From Gynuella sunshinyii YC6258 (lineage in GTDB: Bacteria; Pseudomonadota; Gammaproteobacteria; Pseudomonadales; Natronospirillaceae), in the NCBI RefSeq assembly GCF_000940805.1, contig NZ_CP007142.1, forward strand, positions 3,014,593-3,078,592: a stretch of 64,000 nt of DNA, given 5' to 3'. Both the position numbers and the translations under genes were made by a program. The stretch's first letter is position 1, and each line of letters opens with the position of its first letter. The notes below the pieces were generated by a model. That model worked only from the letters and a program-made list of their open reading frames with translations, was not told the DNA's origin and searched no databases. Of this stretch, positions 1 to 8,785 are shown one piece after another.

Positions 1-728
1 TTCGCATAAGCATTTTGCCTGACCAGTGAAGCCAGTTGGTTACGCAGGTTATCCAGTGCATCCGGACTCCAGGCGTTATTGTCAGGCTGAAAAGTGGACT
101 GGTATTCCGGGTACTTGGTAAAGACGAAGTTTTGGAGATCCGTCTGTTCAGGTAAGCGGGTGACGAAGCCCTTGTCTGATGAGCGCCATTCCCAGAATGC
201 AGTTTTTTCGATATTGGACAGCGGCTGAAAGACCAGCGTTCCGAGATTGCTGACGGTACCATTGCTGACATGGAACTGACCACTGGCTTGCAGGACCGGC
301 ATGGAGATCCACATGGAGACCTCGGAGTTGCCAAAGAAACTGAAGAGTCTGGAGATCATGTAATCACCGGGAGGCAGGCTGCCGACAAACAACTGGCTGT
401 TCTGAGTGCCTTCTTTGGCCGGTGTCAGAGAGTACACATCCGGATTCCATTTCACCTGTTCCGGATCATAAGTTTCGCCAGCCTCCTCAGCAGCCTGACG
501 GGCGTTGTTTTGGGCGGTTTCGAGGGTATCGACTCTGATTGCGAGGACTTCTGTCCAGCCGTTATGTTTTTCTGATAAACGGTGGGTGTTATTTACCACC
601 TCAAGTACGACCAGTCCCTGTTCTTTTCCCAGTATTGTCTGTGGGTCAATTGTGGTGGGTTGAATCGTAGTGCCACTGCAGCCGGCCAGCCAGATAAACA
701 GGATTGATAAAAACAGCAAGCGAACCAT
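1..728 (-). CDS. Predicted lipoprotein, 3' part beyond left edge
   Basis: The reading frame opens at the ATG at 728 on the minus strand and stays open to position 1, giving about 242 visible residues; the C-terminus lies outside the window. The N-terminus is a lipoprotein signal peptide: MVRL followed by a hydrophobic stretch and the lipobox L-A-G-C with Cys17. The rest has no membrane segment and reads as a soluble beta-rich periplasmic domain anchored to a membrane. I do not recognise the family. It lies downstream of the chrA-like gene in the same direction, with about 200 bases between them, so it may have its own promoter. Confidence 0.7.
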   Translation of the reverse strand, partial: MVRLLFLSILFIWLAGCSGTTIQPTTIDPQTILGKEQGLVVLEVVNNTHRLSEKHNGWTEVLAIRVDTLETAQNNARQAAEEAGETYDPEQVKWNPDVYSLTPAKEGTQNSQLFVGSLPPGDYMISRLFSFFGNSEVSMWISMPVLQASGQFHVSNGTVSNLGTLVFQPLSNIEKTAFWEWRSSDKGFVTRLPEQTDLQNFVFTKYPEYQSTFQPDNNAWSPDALDNLRNQLASLVRQNAYA

Positions 729-934
729 GTACTCTCCAGTATGTTCAAACATAATCCTGGCTATGTTAATGGATAGAGCCATGAAATACAGGAGTTCGGC
801 TTAAAAACATGAGCCTTAAGAGCTGGTCGCGAAGTGGGATGAAATGAGCGGCTTGAATAGAACGCAGATGAATGTCAGGTGTAGGAACAGGCAGAGCGGC
901 TTATTCGATACTCTGCCGGAAACACATTTTCGGT

Positions 935-2146
935 TTACAGGGCGGTGGGTAACAGGCTGGCCAGTACACACCAGCCGATAGCGGCCAGGGGCGATAAATG
1001 CCAGATCCGTAATAGCCCAAAGGCAATGATGCAGATGGCGAAATCCTGCGCACTGGTCACGCTGGTCACAAAGACCGGGTCGTAGAGTGCGGCGCCCAGT
1101 AGTCCGACTACAGACGCATTGATACCGGCAATAGCACTGGCTGCCAAAGCATTGCGGGAAAACAGTTGCCAGGTGGGCAGCGCCGCAGCTACCAGCAGCA
1201 AGCCGGGCAGGAAAATAGCCAGCAGGGCGAATCCGGCAGTGACCGTACTGTGATAACTGGTCGGCATAAATGCTCCAAGATAGGCGGAGAACGTGAACAT
1301 CGGTCCCGGAACTGCCTGGGCAGCACCATAACCGGCCAGAAAGGTCTCGTTATCCATCCAGCCACCGGAAACAACAGCATCCTGCAGTAGTGGCAGTACT
1401 ACATGACCGCCTCCAAATACCAACGCACCAGCCTGATAAAACAGATTAATAATTGTCAGTATGCCAGAGTCATGGCTGGCAATTATCGGGAGCCCGATCA
1501 GTAGTATCAAAAATGCCGAAAACAGCAAAAATCCGGTTAGTTTGCTATAACCAACAGCAATGGTATTGTCTGCCAGCGTTGTCGTTCCACGGCAGAAATT
1601 AACACCGGCCAGCGCTCCGATCACCAATACCAGCCACTGCACCCAGGCTGCACTCGTCAGTAACAGCAGACATGCTGAGAAGATAGCGATGGACTTACGA
1701 CTGGTATCGGGACACAGATTTTTCAACATCGTCAAGACTGCATCGGTGATAATAACCACCGCAACCAATTTAAGAGCGTGTACCACTGCGGCACCCGCAC
1801 TGTCAGATAAGTACGGCAAAAATGCCGCAAAGCCGGTCAGTATTAACGCTGAGGGCAGGGTAAATGCTACAAAGGCCGCCAAAGCACCCAGCCAGCCGGC
1901 GTGCATCAGTCCTAGTGTGAACCCCAGCTGACTGCTGGCCGGTCCTGGCAGGAACTGACAGATTGTCAGTAGCTGGCTGAACTGGCTGTCGCTGACCCAG
2001 CGTCGGCGTGTTACCAGTTCTTTATGAAAATACCCCAGATGGGCAATTGGACCACCAAACGAAGTTAAACCCAGTTTGAAAAATATCATCAATACTTCAA
2101 GGGCATTTCCGCGTCGATTTTGGGCTGTGGGTTGAAATTGAGTCAT
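935..2146 (-). CDS. chrA: ChrA-family chromate/anion transporter
   Basis: This 403-residue membrane protein has the two-half architecture of long ChrA (CHR) transporters. The first half carries the GLTSFGGP signature near residue 30 and the QFLPGP motif near residue 64; the second half repeats it as VFGGGHVVLP and AVPGP. Repeated hydrophobic segments suggest 10-12 membrane spans. In characterised members the protein exports chromate across the inner membrane. No chrB or other metal-resistance gene is adjacent, so the substrate here is inferred from family only. It follows the phosphatase and nudK genes in the same direction, 27 bases after the phosphatase gene. Confidence 0.88.
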   Translation of the reverse strand: MTQFQPTAQNRRGNALEVLMIFFKLGLTSFGGPIAHLGYFHKELVTRRRWVSDSQFSQLLTICQFLPGPASSQLGFTLGLMHAGWLGALAAFVAFTLPSALILTGFAAFLPYLSDSAGAAVVHALKLVAVVIITDAVLTMLKNLCPDTSRKSIAIFSACLLLLTSAAWVQWLVLVIGALAGVNFCRGTTTLADNTIAVGYSKLTGFLLFSAFLILLIGLPIIASHDSGILTIINLFYQAGALVFGGGHVVLPLLQDAVVSGGWMDNETFLAGYGAAQAVPGPMFTFSAYLGAFMPTSYHSTVTAGFALLAIFLPGLLLVAAALPTWQLFSRNALAASAIAGINASVVGLLGAALYDPVFVTSVTSAQDFAICIIAFGLLRIWHLSPLAAIGWCVLASLLPTAL

Positions 2147-2173
2147 GATTACCTGTTGTCAGTTTACGTAGGC

Positions 2174-2662
2174 TTATAAGTTGGTAAATTGCTGTTTTTC
2201 AAATTCGGTTAAAACGTCTTGGGCAAAATCAGCCCAGCCATCTGCGGTAAAGGCAATGGGCCTTACCTTGATGATGTGGTTCATGGCCGTCCGGGCGCTG
2301 ATTTGCTCCATTGTCATCAATGTTGCTGCCATGACCAATGCCGTGCGGTCTTTACCGGAACGGCAATGAATCAATACCGGGCCATCGCCCAGGTTGTCGG
2401 TGATAAATGATATGGCGAGAGGAAGCTGCGACAGGCAGTACTGTTTATCGCCGGGCCTTGGCGGTGCATTGTCCGACATCGGGATGTGTGCATAGTTGAG
2501 ACGACAGTGCCTGATCAGAGTTTCATGCACCCCTTCGCCATCATTGACGCTCAAGATGGCCGAAAAGTTTTGGGCTTTGAAGGTCTCGACCTGCCAGGGA
2601 TGTTTATTGGGGCCGCATCGGCCGGCCAGTTTTCCATCTCTTAACCAAAACACGTGGTTCAA
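2174..2662 (-). CDS. Dual-specificity/tyrosine phosphatase-like protein
   Basis: The 162-residue protein contains the cysteine phosphatase P-loop HCRSGKDRT (C-x5-R) about residue 98, preceded by a hydrophobic strand (PVLIH), as in dual-specificity and tyrosine phosphatases. The family attacks phosphate esters through a cysteinyl-phosphate intermediate. The upstream region (FSAILSVNDGEGVH) resembles the first strand of small bacterial DSP-like phosphatases. There is no signal peptide, so it should be cytoplasmic. It starts 19 bases after nudK ends and is probably cotranscribed with it. The natural substrate (phosphoprotein, lipid or nucleotide) cannot be told from sequence. Confidence 0.8.
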   Translation of the reverse strand: MNHVFWLRDGKLAGRCGPNKHPWQVETFKAQNFSAILSVNDGEGVHETLIRHCRLNYAHIPMSDNAPPRPGDKQYCLSQLPLAISFITDNLGDGPVLIHCRSGKDRTALVMAATLMTMEQISARTAMNHIIKVRPIAFTADGWADFAQDVLTEFEKQQFTNL

Positions 2663-2681
2663 TGTCTGCGCTCCAGATTAG

Positions 2682-3275
2682 TTAAGGCAACTCAGTATCC
2701 ATCAATTGCTGCAGCTGGGCATATTGCAACAACATAATCGTTTTGGCGTCTTTGATGTCCCCGTTTGCCATCATGGCGCAGGCCTGCTTAAAGGGTAACT
2801 CCAGTACTTCAATATGCTCCTGCTCGTGTACCAGACCACCGCCATCACTGACCTTTTCCGTGTCACTGTATTCGGCTACGAAAAAATGCAGAATTTCAGT
2901 CACTGACCCAGGAGACATGTAGGCTTCAAAGATTTTCCGTGGATTGGTAATGCGATAACCGGTTTCTTCTTCTGCTTCTTTTTTGATGCAGTCACTGGGA
3001 TTATCGTTATCCAGCAGTCCGGCACAGGCCTCTATCAACATGCCATCGTGATTACCATTTACAAATGTTGGCAGCCGGAATTGACGAGTCAGAATCACGG
3101 TATGCTTTTGCCGGTTGTAGAGCAAAATGGCCGCGCCATTACCCCGGTCATAAGCTTCCCTCTGCTGGGTTTCCCAGTCTCCGTCGGGCTTGCGGTATTC
3201 AAAGGTAAATTTGTTCAGGGTATACCAGTTATCGGACAAACATTGTTTTTGGATGTTTCTGATACGGTCGGTCAC
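2682..3275 (-). CDS. nudK: NudK-like GDP-mannose pyrophosphatase (Nudix)
   Basis: The 197-residue protein matches E. coli NudK along its length from memory: [17 protein letters not shown], the Nudix segment GLLDNDN and [10 protein letters not shown], and YMSPGSVTE. NudK hydrolyses GDP-mannose to GMP and mannose-1-phosphate in the cytoplasm. The Nudix box here departs from the consensus G-x5-E: the first glutamate position holds Asn (LLDNDN), while the catalytic EAEEETG core is intact. The gene is followed closely by a phosphatase gene in the same direction. Start at the ATG at 3275; no better internal start was seen. Confidence 0.9.
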   Translation of the reverse strand: MTDRIRNIQKQCLSDNWYTLNKFTFEYRKPDGDWETQQREAYDRGNGAAILLYNRQKHTVILTRQFRLPTFVNGNHDGMLIEACAGLLDNDNPSDCIKKEAEEETGYRITNPRKIFEAYMSPGSVTEILHFFVAEYSDTEKVSDGGGLVHEQEHIEVLELPFKQACAMMANGDIKDAKTIMLLQYAQLQQLMDTELP

Positions 3276-3371
3276 TTACACGCTCCAGCAGGGAAAACCC
3301 AACGTCAATGGTAGGTTTTATCATGCTGGAGGGATCTTTGTGAAGCCTGGCCTATGACCTTTTGAATCGAG

Positions 3372-4130
3372 TTATGTCCCCTTGGGACGGTACTTCCGAC
3401 TGAGGGACAGTTTTATCCGGTATGGCAGGCTTTGCAGTACTTTGAGTAACAGCGTGAATTTTTTGGGGAAGTGAATTTCGAAGTGCTGACTGTTCAAGCC
3501 TTTGACAATGGCTTCAGCTGCTTGCTCCGGTTCGATGATCATTGGCATTTTAAAACGGTTTTTATCCGTCATGGGTGTTCTGACGAAGCCCGGGCAGATC
3601 AGTTTGATATCGGTGGTGGGCGGCGCTTCTGCATACAGGCTTTCGGTAAAGTTGATGAGTGCGGCTTTACTGGCGCTGTAAGGTTGCGCATAGGGAAGCC
3701 CGATATAGCCGGCGACGCTGGCACACAATACCAGTTGTCCATGGCCTTGTTGCCGAAATATCGGCATGACGCATTGAGCGACCCGCACCGGGCCCAGAAA
3801 GTTCACCGCCATGATCATGTTCAGATTGTCATCGGTCATTTTGTCGATGGTTGAAGGGGCGTATGTGCCGGCCATGACGACGACACGGTCGAGCTTGTCT
3901 GTAATTTCCAGTACTGTCTTGGTGGCCTGGTGGACATCCTCAATCCGGCTGATGTCCATCTGCACTACATGGTGATCACCAGGCAGCGATTGTCTCAATT
4001 GTTCCAGGCGTTCAGCCCGGCGGGCCGAGAGTATCAGGGTGGCCCCGGACCTCGCCAGTTTGTCGGCCAAAGCCGCGCCAATGCCGCTGCTGGCACCGAT
4101 AATCCAGATAGTTTGTTGGTTGAATGTCAT
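3372..4130 (-). CDS. Short-chain dehydrogenase/reductase (SDR)
   Basis: The 252-residue protein shows a Rossmann nucleotide site near the N-terminus (IIGASSGIGAAL), the SDR Ser-Tyr-Lys machinery (CASVAGYIGLPYAQPYSASKAAL, Y-x3-K) near residues 140-160, and the PG motif LICPGFVRTPM. It should be a NAD(P)-dependent oxidoreductase. Its ATG overlaps the stop codon of the DUF3833 gene by one base (TAATG), which indicates translational coupling. The pairing with DUF3833, Cfa-like, DUF1365 and FAD-oxidase genes suggests a role in fatty-acid or membrane-lipid modification; its substrate is unknown. The basic C-terminal tail (FTLLLKVLQSLPYRIK) could be membrane-associated. Confidence 0.85.
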   Translation of the reverse strand: MTFNQQTIWIIGASSGIGAALADKLARSGATLILSARRAERLEQLRQSLPGDHHVVQMDISRIEDVHQATKTVLEITDKLDRVVVMAGTYAPSTIDKMTDDNLNMIMAVNFLGPVRVAQCVMPIFRQQGHGQLVLCASVAGYIGLPYAQPYSASKAALINFTESLYAEAPPTTDIKLICPGFVRTPMTDKNRFKMPMIIEPEQAAEAIVKGLNSQHFEIHFPKKFTLLLKVLQSLPYRIKLSLSRKYRPKGT

Positions 4131-4660
4131 TATTCGGGTTTCGCTCTTTGAATGAATATGGTGAGTTCCGCTACCGTAATACCAAATTTTTTAATATACG
4201 AACGATTAATCAGAACTCCATCATTCATTAGCCACATCCAGTCGTCAAATTTAACCCGATATACTTTGCCTCCGACAGGCAGGTCAATGACATAGTGCCA
4301 GTTGATGGCATTGCCGTTAGAGGCTCCAACGGCCGGCCCGAGAATATCGTCCGCACGACCTTCAAAGCTGCCGTCATCCAGTTTCTGTATCCGCCATACC
4401 CGCTGTTGATCTTCACCATCGTAGTAGTGGAATTGTTCATGCAGTTCGCCTTTGTCACCCTGCCATGAACCGGTCATTTTAATATCGAACCGTCTTACCA
4501 CCTGACCTTTCCAGTTCTGTACCAGCCCCCAGCCGTTCAAGTTCCCACTGAAGTATTCATCAAATGCAAGTTTGGGTTCTGTGTTTTCGTAATAACTCAG
4601 CTTATTGCTGCAGCTGGATAGCATGATCAAGACTCCTGCAATGGTTAGTAGACGTAACAT
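4130..4660 (-). CDS. DUF3833-family lipoprotein
   Basis: This 176-residue protein begins with a lipoprotein signal peptide (MLRLLTIAGVLIM then L-S-S-C, Cys17). The body (FDEYFSGNLNGWGLVQNWKG, DDWMWLMNDGVLINR) matches the DUF3833 family as I remember it. The start at 4660 is chosen because AGGAG sits seven bases upstream; the longer reading from 4678 would begin with a TTG placed just before that Shine-Dalgarno sequence. The family has no established enzymatic role. It is typically found beside Cfa-like, DUF1365 and SDR genes, as here, so it may be a periplasmic lipid-handling factor; that is inference. Confidence 0.85.
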   Translation of the reverse strand: MLRLLTIAGVLIMLSSCSNKLSYYENTEPKLAFDEYFSGNLNGWGLVQNWKGQVVRRFDIKMTGSWQGDKGELHEQFHYYDGEDQQRVWRIQKLDDGSFEGRADDILGPAVGASNGNAINWHYVIDLPVGGKVYRVKFDDWMWLMNDGVLINRSYIKKFGITVAELTIFIQRAKPE

Positions 4661-4869
4661 AATTGATCTCCTGTTCAATTGTAGGGATCAGGGGTGTAAT
4701 CCTGTATCCAAACAAGGCCTCCTTAACTTATTTGAATGTTTCCCTTAAAACTCCGCAGAGTTAACTGACACTTCTTGTTTGTAAGGTGGGCGTTGGTCTC
4801 TCGACCAAAGCCGGTACCGCCTTTTCATCACAATTAATCTGACATGACTAATAGCCGGAATAAGTATTG

Positions 4870-5397
4870 CTACTGATACGATATCTGAGTGCCGGTCAGT
4901 ACCCGAAACGGTTGCGGTTCGGGTGACTTATCGGAAAGCCATATGCTGAAAAACCACCGGCCGAAGTCGGCATCTCTGATAATTCCGATAGGCTTTTCAT
5001 CCCGTAGAAACACCGTTTTATCACCCGGCAGATATACTCCGGTCAGGGTTTTGTTGCGGCCGACATCCGGAATAATTTTACGTAACTGGGAATACCAGCT
5101 TGCCAGCCTGACCTCATCGTCGAAACCGAGATTCCGTATCTGGGCAACCGCCTGTTCAGCAATTTTTTCACCTTTGATATGACGCAGGTAGGTAAGCGAC
5201 AGGGCAAATGGTTGACCCATGCTCCATTGACCATTGGGGGCATAGAGTGACGCATCGTAAAGGTCGAAAAACAGATAGCGATAACGGGTAGTTTCACCGC
5301 TCAATCGCGCATCCGGCACGTACTGTTGCAATAGTGGACTGGCAAAACCGATCTGCCTGATCAGCAACAGTGCGACGATGGCAACCACTTTATGCAT
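4870..5397 (-). CDS. Chalcone isomerase-like periplasmic protein
   Basis: The 175-residue protein has a short signal peptide (MHKVVAIVALLLIRQIGFA, then SPLLQ) and a body resembling bacterial chalcone-isomerase-like proteins (YRYLFFDLYDASLYAPNGQW, LSLTYLRHIKGE, GVYLPGDKTVFLRDEKPIG). Despite the name, such bacterial proteins are not known to act on flavonoids; a fatty-acid-binding role is the usual proposal. The ATG at 5397 overlaps the end of the Cfa-like gene by eight bases, so the two are coupled. A longer frame reaching 5673 is rejected because its extra residues read through the Cfa-like gene. The gene appears to be a normal member of this lipid cluster. Confidence 0.8.
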   Translation of the reverse strand: MHKVVAIVALLLIRQIGFASPLLQQYVPDARLSGETTRYRYLFFDLYDASLYAPNGQWSMGQPFALSLTYLRHIKGEKIAEQAVAQIRNLGFDDEVRLASWYSQLRKIIPDVGRNKTLTGVYLPGDKTVFLRDEKPIGIIRDADFGRWFFSIWLSDKSPEPQPFRVLTGTQISYQ

Positions 5398-6556
5398 GAC
5401 GTACATCCATATGCATGACGTCGATACGGCCCACTTTGAAACCAGCGAAACAGGCGGCCAGATAAAAGCGCCACAGACGAATAAAGCCTTCGTCATAACC
5501 GAGTGCACGAATGGCTTCGAGATTACATTCAAAGGCGTCGAGCCATTGTTTGACGGTGGTGGCGTAGTCTTTTCCGAAGGCAAATTGTTCACAGACCTGC
5601 AAATTAGCCTTTTCCGCTTCCTGTTTGAAACGGGCAGGGCAGGGCAGCATTCCGCCCGGAAAAATATAATCACGAATCATATCGCCGCCACGGCGATAAC
5701 GATCAAACAGGTGATCCGCAATGGTGATGGTTTGAATCATGGCTTTGCCATCGGCAGCGAGTAGCGTTTTCAGTTTTTTAAAATACAGCGGCCAGAACTT
5801 TTCCCCTACCGCCTCAAACATCTCTATGGACACGATATTCTGATACCGGCCCTGTTGGTGACGGTAATCCTCCAGCACGATACTGGCCTGCTGCTGTAGT
5901 TTTTGACTGGCATACTCATGCTGTTGCTGTGACAACGTAATGCCTTTTACCTCAAAGTCACAGTCACTTCGACTGACCGCCCGTTCAGCAAATCCGCCCC
6001 ATCCGCAACCAACTTCCAGAAGCTTCCCGGAGCGATGATCCAGGCGATCGATCAGCCGGTCATATTTGTTTAGCTGCGCCTGCTCTAGTGACTCGTCATC
6101 AGAGAGATAAAGTGCAGAGGAATATGTCATGGTGCGGTCCAGCCACAACCGATAAAAATCGTTACCAAGGTCATAATGTGCCTGAATATTTTTGCGACTA
6201 CCGCGCAGAGTATTCTGACGCAAAAGATAAAACAGTGACGCCAAACGGTTTTTCAGCTGGCTGCCATGAAGCATCGGTTTGATGACAGTCTCATTTTCCA
6301 ACGCGAACAATAAAAAAGCACATAGATCATCGGTGTACCACCAGCCATCACGATAAGCTTCAGCGAGTCCGGTATCACCTTTTGATGCGAATGCGGTGAC
6401 CGTTCGCCAGTCATGTATTGTCGCTCTGGCGAGCTGGCCCCGGTGGTGACCGCCGAATGTACGCTTGCTACCATCCGGCAGTGTCAGTATGAGTTGTCCA
6501 TATTCAGTGAGGTCGAGAACAGCAAACAGTTTGTCAGCAATTGCGCGATGAAACAT
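5390..6556 (-). CDS. Cfa-like SAM-dependent fatty-acid methyltransferase
   Basis: The 388-residue protein has the cyclopropane-fatty-acyl-phospholipid synthase architecture: an N-terminal domain, the AHYDLGNDFYRLWLD segment, the SAM-binding motif LEVGCGWGGFAE, and the catalytic region SIEMFEAVGEKFWPLYF. Classical Cfa enzymes read EHVG at the last site, whereas this one reads EAVG, as do the CfaA-like relatives that sit beside amine-oxidase and DUF1365 genes. It probably transfers a methyl or methylene group to unsaturated phospholipid acyl chains, but may not make cyclopropanes. It is the fourth gene after the two-component system and overlaps the chalcone-isomerase-like gene. Confidence 0.85.
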   Translation of the reverse strand: MFHRAIADKLFAVLDLTEYGQLILTLPDGSKRTFGGHHRGQLARATIHDWRTVTAFASKGDTGLAEAYRDGWWYTDDLCAFLLFALENETVIKPMLHGSQLKNRLASLFYLLRQNTLRGSRKNIQAHYDLGNDFYRLWLDRTMTYSSALYLSDDESLEQAQLNKYDRLIDRLDHRSGKLLEVGCGWGGFAERAVSRSDCDFEVKGITLSQQQHEYASQKLQQQASIVLEDYRHQQGRYQNIVSIEMFEAVGEKFWPLYFKKLKTLLAADGKAMIQTITIADHLFDRYRRGGDMIRDYIFPGGMLPCPARFKQEAEKANLQVCEQFAFGKDYATTVKQWLDAFECNLEAIRALGYDEGFIRLWRFYLAACFAGFKVGRIDVMHMDVRHA

Positions 6557-6647
6557 ATATGTATCCTGATATGTGTTCCTGTAGTTATAGTTGAGCAGTC
6601 TATGGCACCGCTGGTTAAACCGGGCTTACCAGAACATGACAAATTTG

Positions 6648-7451
6648 TCAGGAATCGATGGGTTTCCGGTGCAGGTTTTTACTGGACGACAATGTCTCCG
6701 GAAGTTGTTCCGGGCGGGAAAAGAATCCGATTTTTTTCAGGGCCAGTTTGATGGCCTGCCAGTGAATCAGTGTAATCGCTTTGGCGGTAATCAATGGATA
6801 ACGCCAGAACATGCGGTGCAAATTGCTCCGATTCATCGGCATCAGGTTGCCGGCCAGCGATGTTAATAATTGATTTTTACCATCAGCATCGCGATAGTTG
6901 ATACGGATGCTCAGTTGATGGTCTGAGATATTGAATTGAAAACAATATTCGCCGGATCGCTGCAGGAATGGCGAAACGTGGAATAGCTTTTCGGCACTGA
7001 TCCAGTCGCTGCCTTTGATCGGCCGGTTATCCTCATGAGCACACAGGTAGGTATGACTTTCACCAAAGGTATTGTTCACTTCGTTCAAAACGGCGCGAAT
7101 TTGCCCATTTGAATCCTGACAAATCCAGAAACTGACCGGATTGAAAGTATAGCCCATGACTCTGGGCAGAGTGATGAGGGTGATGTCGGTGATGAACCGA
7201 TCCAGCTCATAGGCCCGCAATATGTCGTTGGCCCAATCTTCCAGGTTTTCCCTGTCTTGATGTCTGCCATGGTCGCGGTGATAAAAGCTCAAGGGCGCAA
7301 AGCAATCAATGGCAAGCCCGTTTATATTTGTCTGACCGGCCAGTTTCGAAACCGGTAGCACGAGGTAGTAAATTCGGTACTCAAACTGGTTTTCAGTTGG
7401 AAACAACCTTCTGTGACCGACGGTCGCCTCCAGCAGTTGCGGTGTCATCAT
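6648..7451 (-). CDS. DUF1365 protein
   Basis: The 267-residue protein shows DUF1365 hallmarks: GHRRLFPTENQFEYRIYYLVLP near the start, the central LPRVMGYTFNPVSFWIC segment, and VLNEVNNTFGESHTY. The start at 7451 is chosen because its ATG overlaps the stop of the FAD-oxidase gene (ATGA), the usual arrangement for coupled genes; upstream in-frame ATGs lie deeper in that gene. The family has no proven activity but almost always accompanies FAD amine oxidase-like and Cfa-like genes. In Rhodobacter a comparable gene set belongs to the sigma-E/ChrR singlet-oxygen regulon. A role in fatty-acid modification is inferred from context. Confidence 0.85.
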   Translation of the reverse strand: MMTPQLLEATVGHRRLFPTENQFEYRIYYLVLPVSKLAGQTNINGLAIDCFAPLSFYHRDHGRHQDRENLEDWANDILRAYELDRFITDITLITLPRVMGYTFNPVSFWICQDSNGQIRAVLNEVNNTFGESHTYLCAHEDNRPIKGSDWISAEKLFHVSPFLQRSGEYCFQFNISDHQLSIRINYRDADGKNQLLTSLAGNLMPMNRSNLHRMFWRYPLITAKAITLIHWQAIKLALKKIGFFSRPEQLPETLSSSKNLHRKPIDS

Positions 7452-8707
7452 ATCCATCTTGGTTTGATCCCCATTTTGCCGGCCACATTGACCGCACTCC
7501 AAAGCCCGTCTTCATGAAAGCCGTAGCGTTGCCACGCTCCGCAGTACCAGATTCTGTCCTGGCCCTGTATTTCATCCATACGCGCTTGAGCGGCAACCGC
7601 CTGGCTGTTAAAAACCGGGTGCTCAAAAGTATGCCGGTCGAGCACTTTTACCGGATCAGGAAGGCCGGCCGGATTCAGGGTGACGATCACGGGTGTTTCG
7701 GTCTGCAATGGTTGCAGGTTGTTCATCCAGTAACTCAATGATACCTGGTTGTTTTGATTACCCCGGTCGGAAGACTGATAGACCCAGCTTGACCAAGCCT
7801 GCTGGCGGGCTGGCATGAATCGCGTATCAGTATGTAAGATCATTTCGTTAGCCTGATATTTAATGGCTCCAATGATGTCCTGTTCTGCTGATGTCGGGTT
7901 TTTAAGCATTTTCAGCACCTGGTCGCTGTGACAGGCAAACACCACTTCGTCGTAATGTTCGCGGTGCCCGGACTGATCTGTAACCGTGACAAAACCTTCC
8001 TGTCGCTCAACCGCTTGTACCGCACAGTTAAGCCGTATCTGATCTTTAAAGGGTTCGGTAATTCGGTGGACATATTCGCGACTGCCACCAATAACGGTGT
8101 ACCACTGAGGGTGATCGGCAACGGTCAGCAGACCGTGATTATCAAAAAAACGCAGGAAGGTCAGTGCCGGAAAATCGAGCATCTTTTGACTGGGAGTACT
8201 CCAGATGGCGGCGCCCATTGCCAATAGATAATAGTCCTGAAACCATTTGCCGAGTTTCATTTCGGTCAGCAGCTCGCCCAGAGTCAATTCAGTCTCTTGT
8301 TCGATATAACGATGAGCGTTGCGATTAAAGCGGATGATGTCCGCAAGCATTCTGAGATAGGTGGGGCGAAACAGGTTGCGTTTCTGAGCAAATAATCCGC
8401 GTAATTTGTAATAGGTACCGTACTGCAGCCAGCCTCCGGCAATGTCTGCGCCAAATGACATATTGGTTTTGGCGATAGGCACTTGCAATTGCTTAAACAG
8501 AGCTGTGAGCAGAGGATAGTTGCGCTTGTTGAATACAATGAAACCGGTGTCCACGGGGATTTGACCGCCATCGATATCGACTGTCACGGTACGGCTGTGT
8601 CCTCCGGGAGAATCACTTTTTTCGTAGATGGTCAGGTCGTGGTAGTGGTGCAACAGATGGGCAATGCCGGTGCCGGCAATACCGGTGCCAATAATTGCGA
8701 TTTTCAT
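7448..8707 (-). CDS. FAD-dependent amine oxidase-like protein
   Basis: The 419-residue protein begins with a dinucleotide-binding fold (IIGTGIAGTGIAHLL, then EKSDSPGGHSRT, residues about 5-40) and continues with the NAD(P)-binding-like/amine-oxidase pattern VDTGFIVFNKRNYP and a C-terminal FAD contact (WYCGAWQRYGFHEDGLWSAV). Members next to Cfa-like genes are annotated as cyclopropane fatty-acid or furan-fatty-acid oxidoreductases. It is the first gene of the lipid cluster proper, 78 bases after the histidine kinase, and no terminator was seen between them. The actual substrate is inferred, not shown. Confidence 0.85.
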   Translation of the reverse strand: MKIAIIGTGIAGTGIAHLLHHYHDLTIYEKSDSPGGHSRTVTVDIDGGQIPVDTGFIVFNKRNYPLLTALFKQLQVPIAKTNMSFGADIAGGWLQYGTYYKLRGLFAQKRNLFRPTYLRMLADIIRFNRNAHRYIEQETELTLGELLTEMKLGKWFQDYYLLAMGAAIWSTPSQKMLDFPALTFLRFFDNHGLLTVADHPQWYTVIGGSREYVHRITEPFKDQIRLNCAVQAVERQEGFVTVTDQSGHREHYDEVVFACHSDQVLKMLKNPTSAEQDIIGAIKYQANEMILHTDTRFMPARQQAWSSWVYQSSDRGNQNNQVSLSYWMNNLQPLQTETPVIVTLNPAGLPDPVKVLDRHTFEHPVFNSQAVAAQARMDEIQGQDRIWYCGAWQRYGFHEDGLWSAVNVAGKMGIKPRWI

Positions 8708-8785
8708 GGATTCGGTCCGTCAGAATGTTTGGATAAGTGTATCGCTGCCTTCCATACCAGCGACTTACTTTATTATTACAAAAAT

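Noticed and set aside
5398-5673. N-terminal extension of the chalcone-isomerase-like frame
   Set aside because: It reads through the Cfa-like gene and has no homology; the signal peptide begins at the ATG at 5397.
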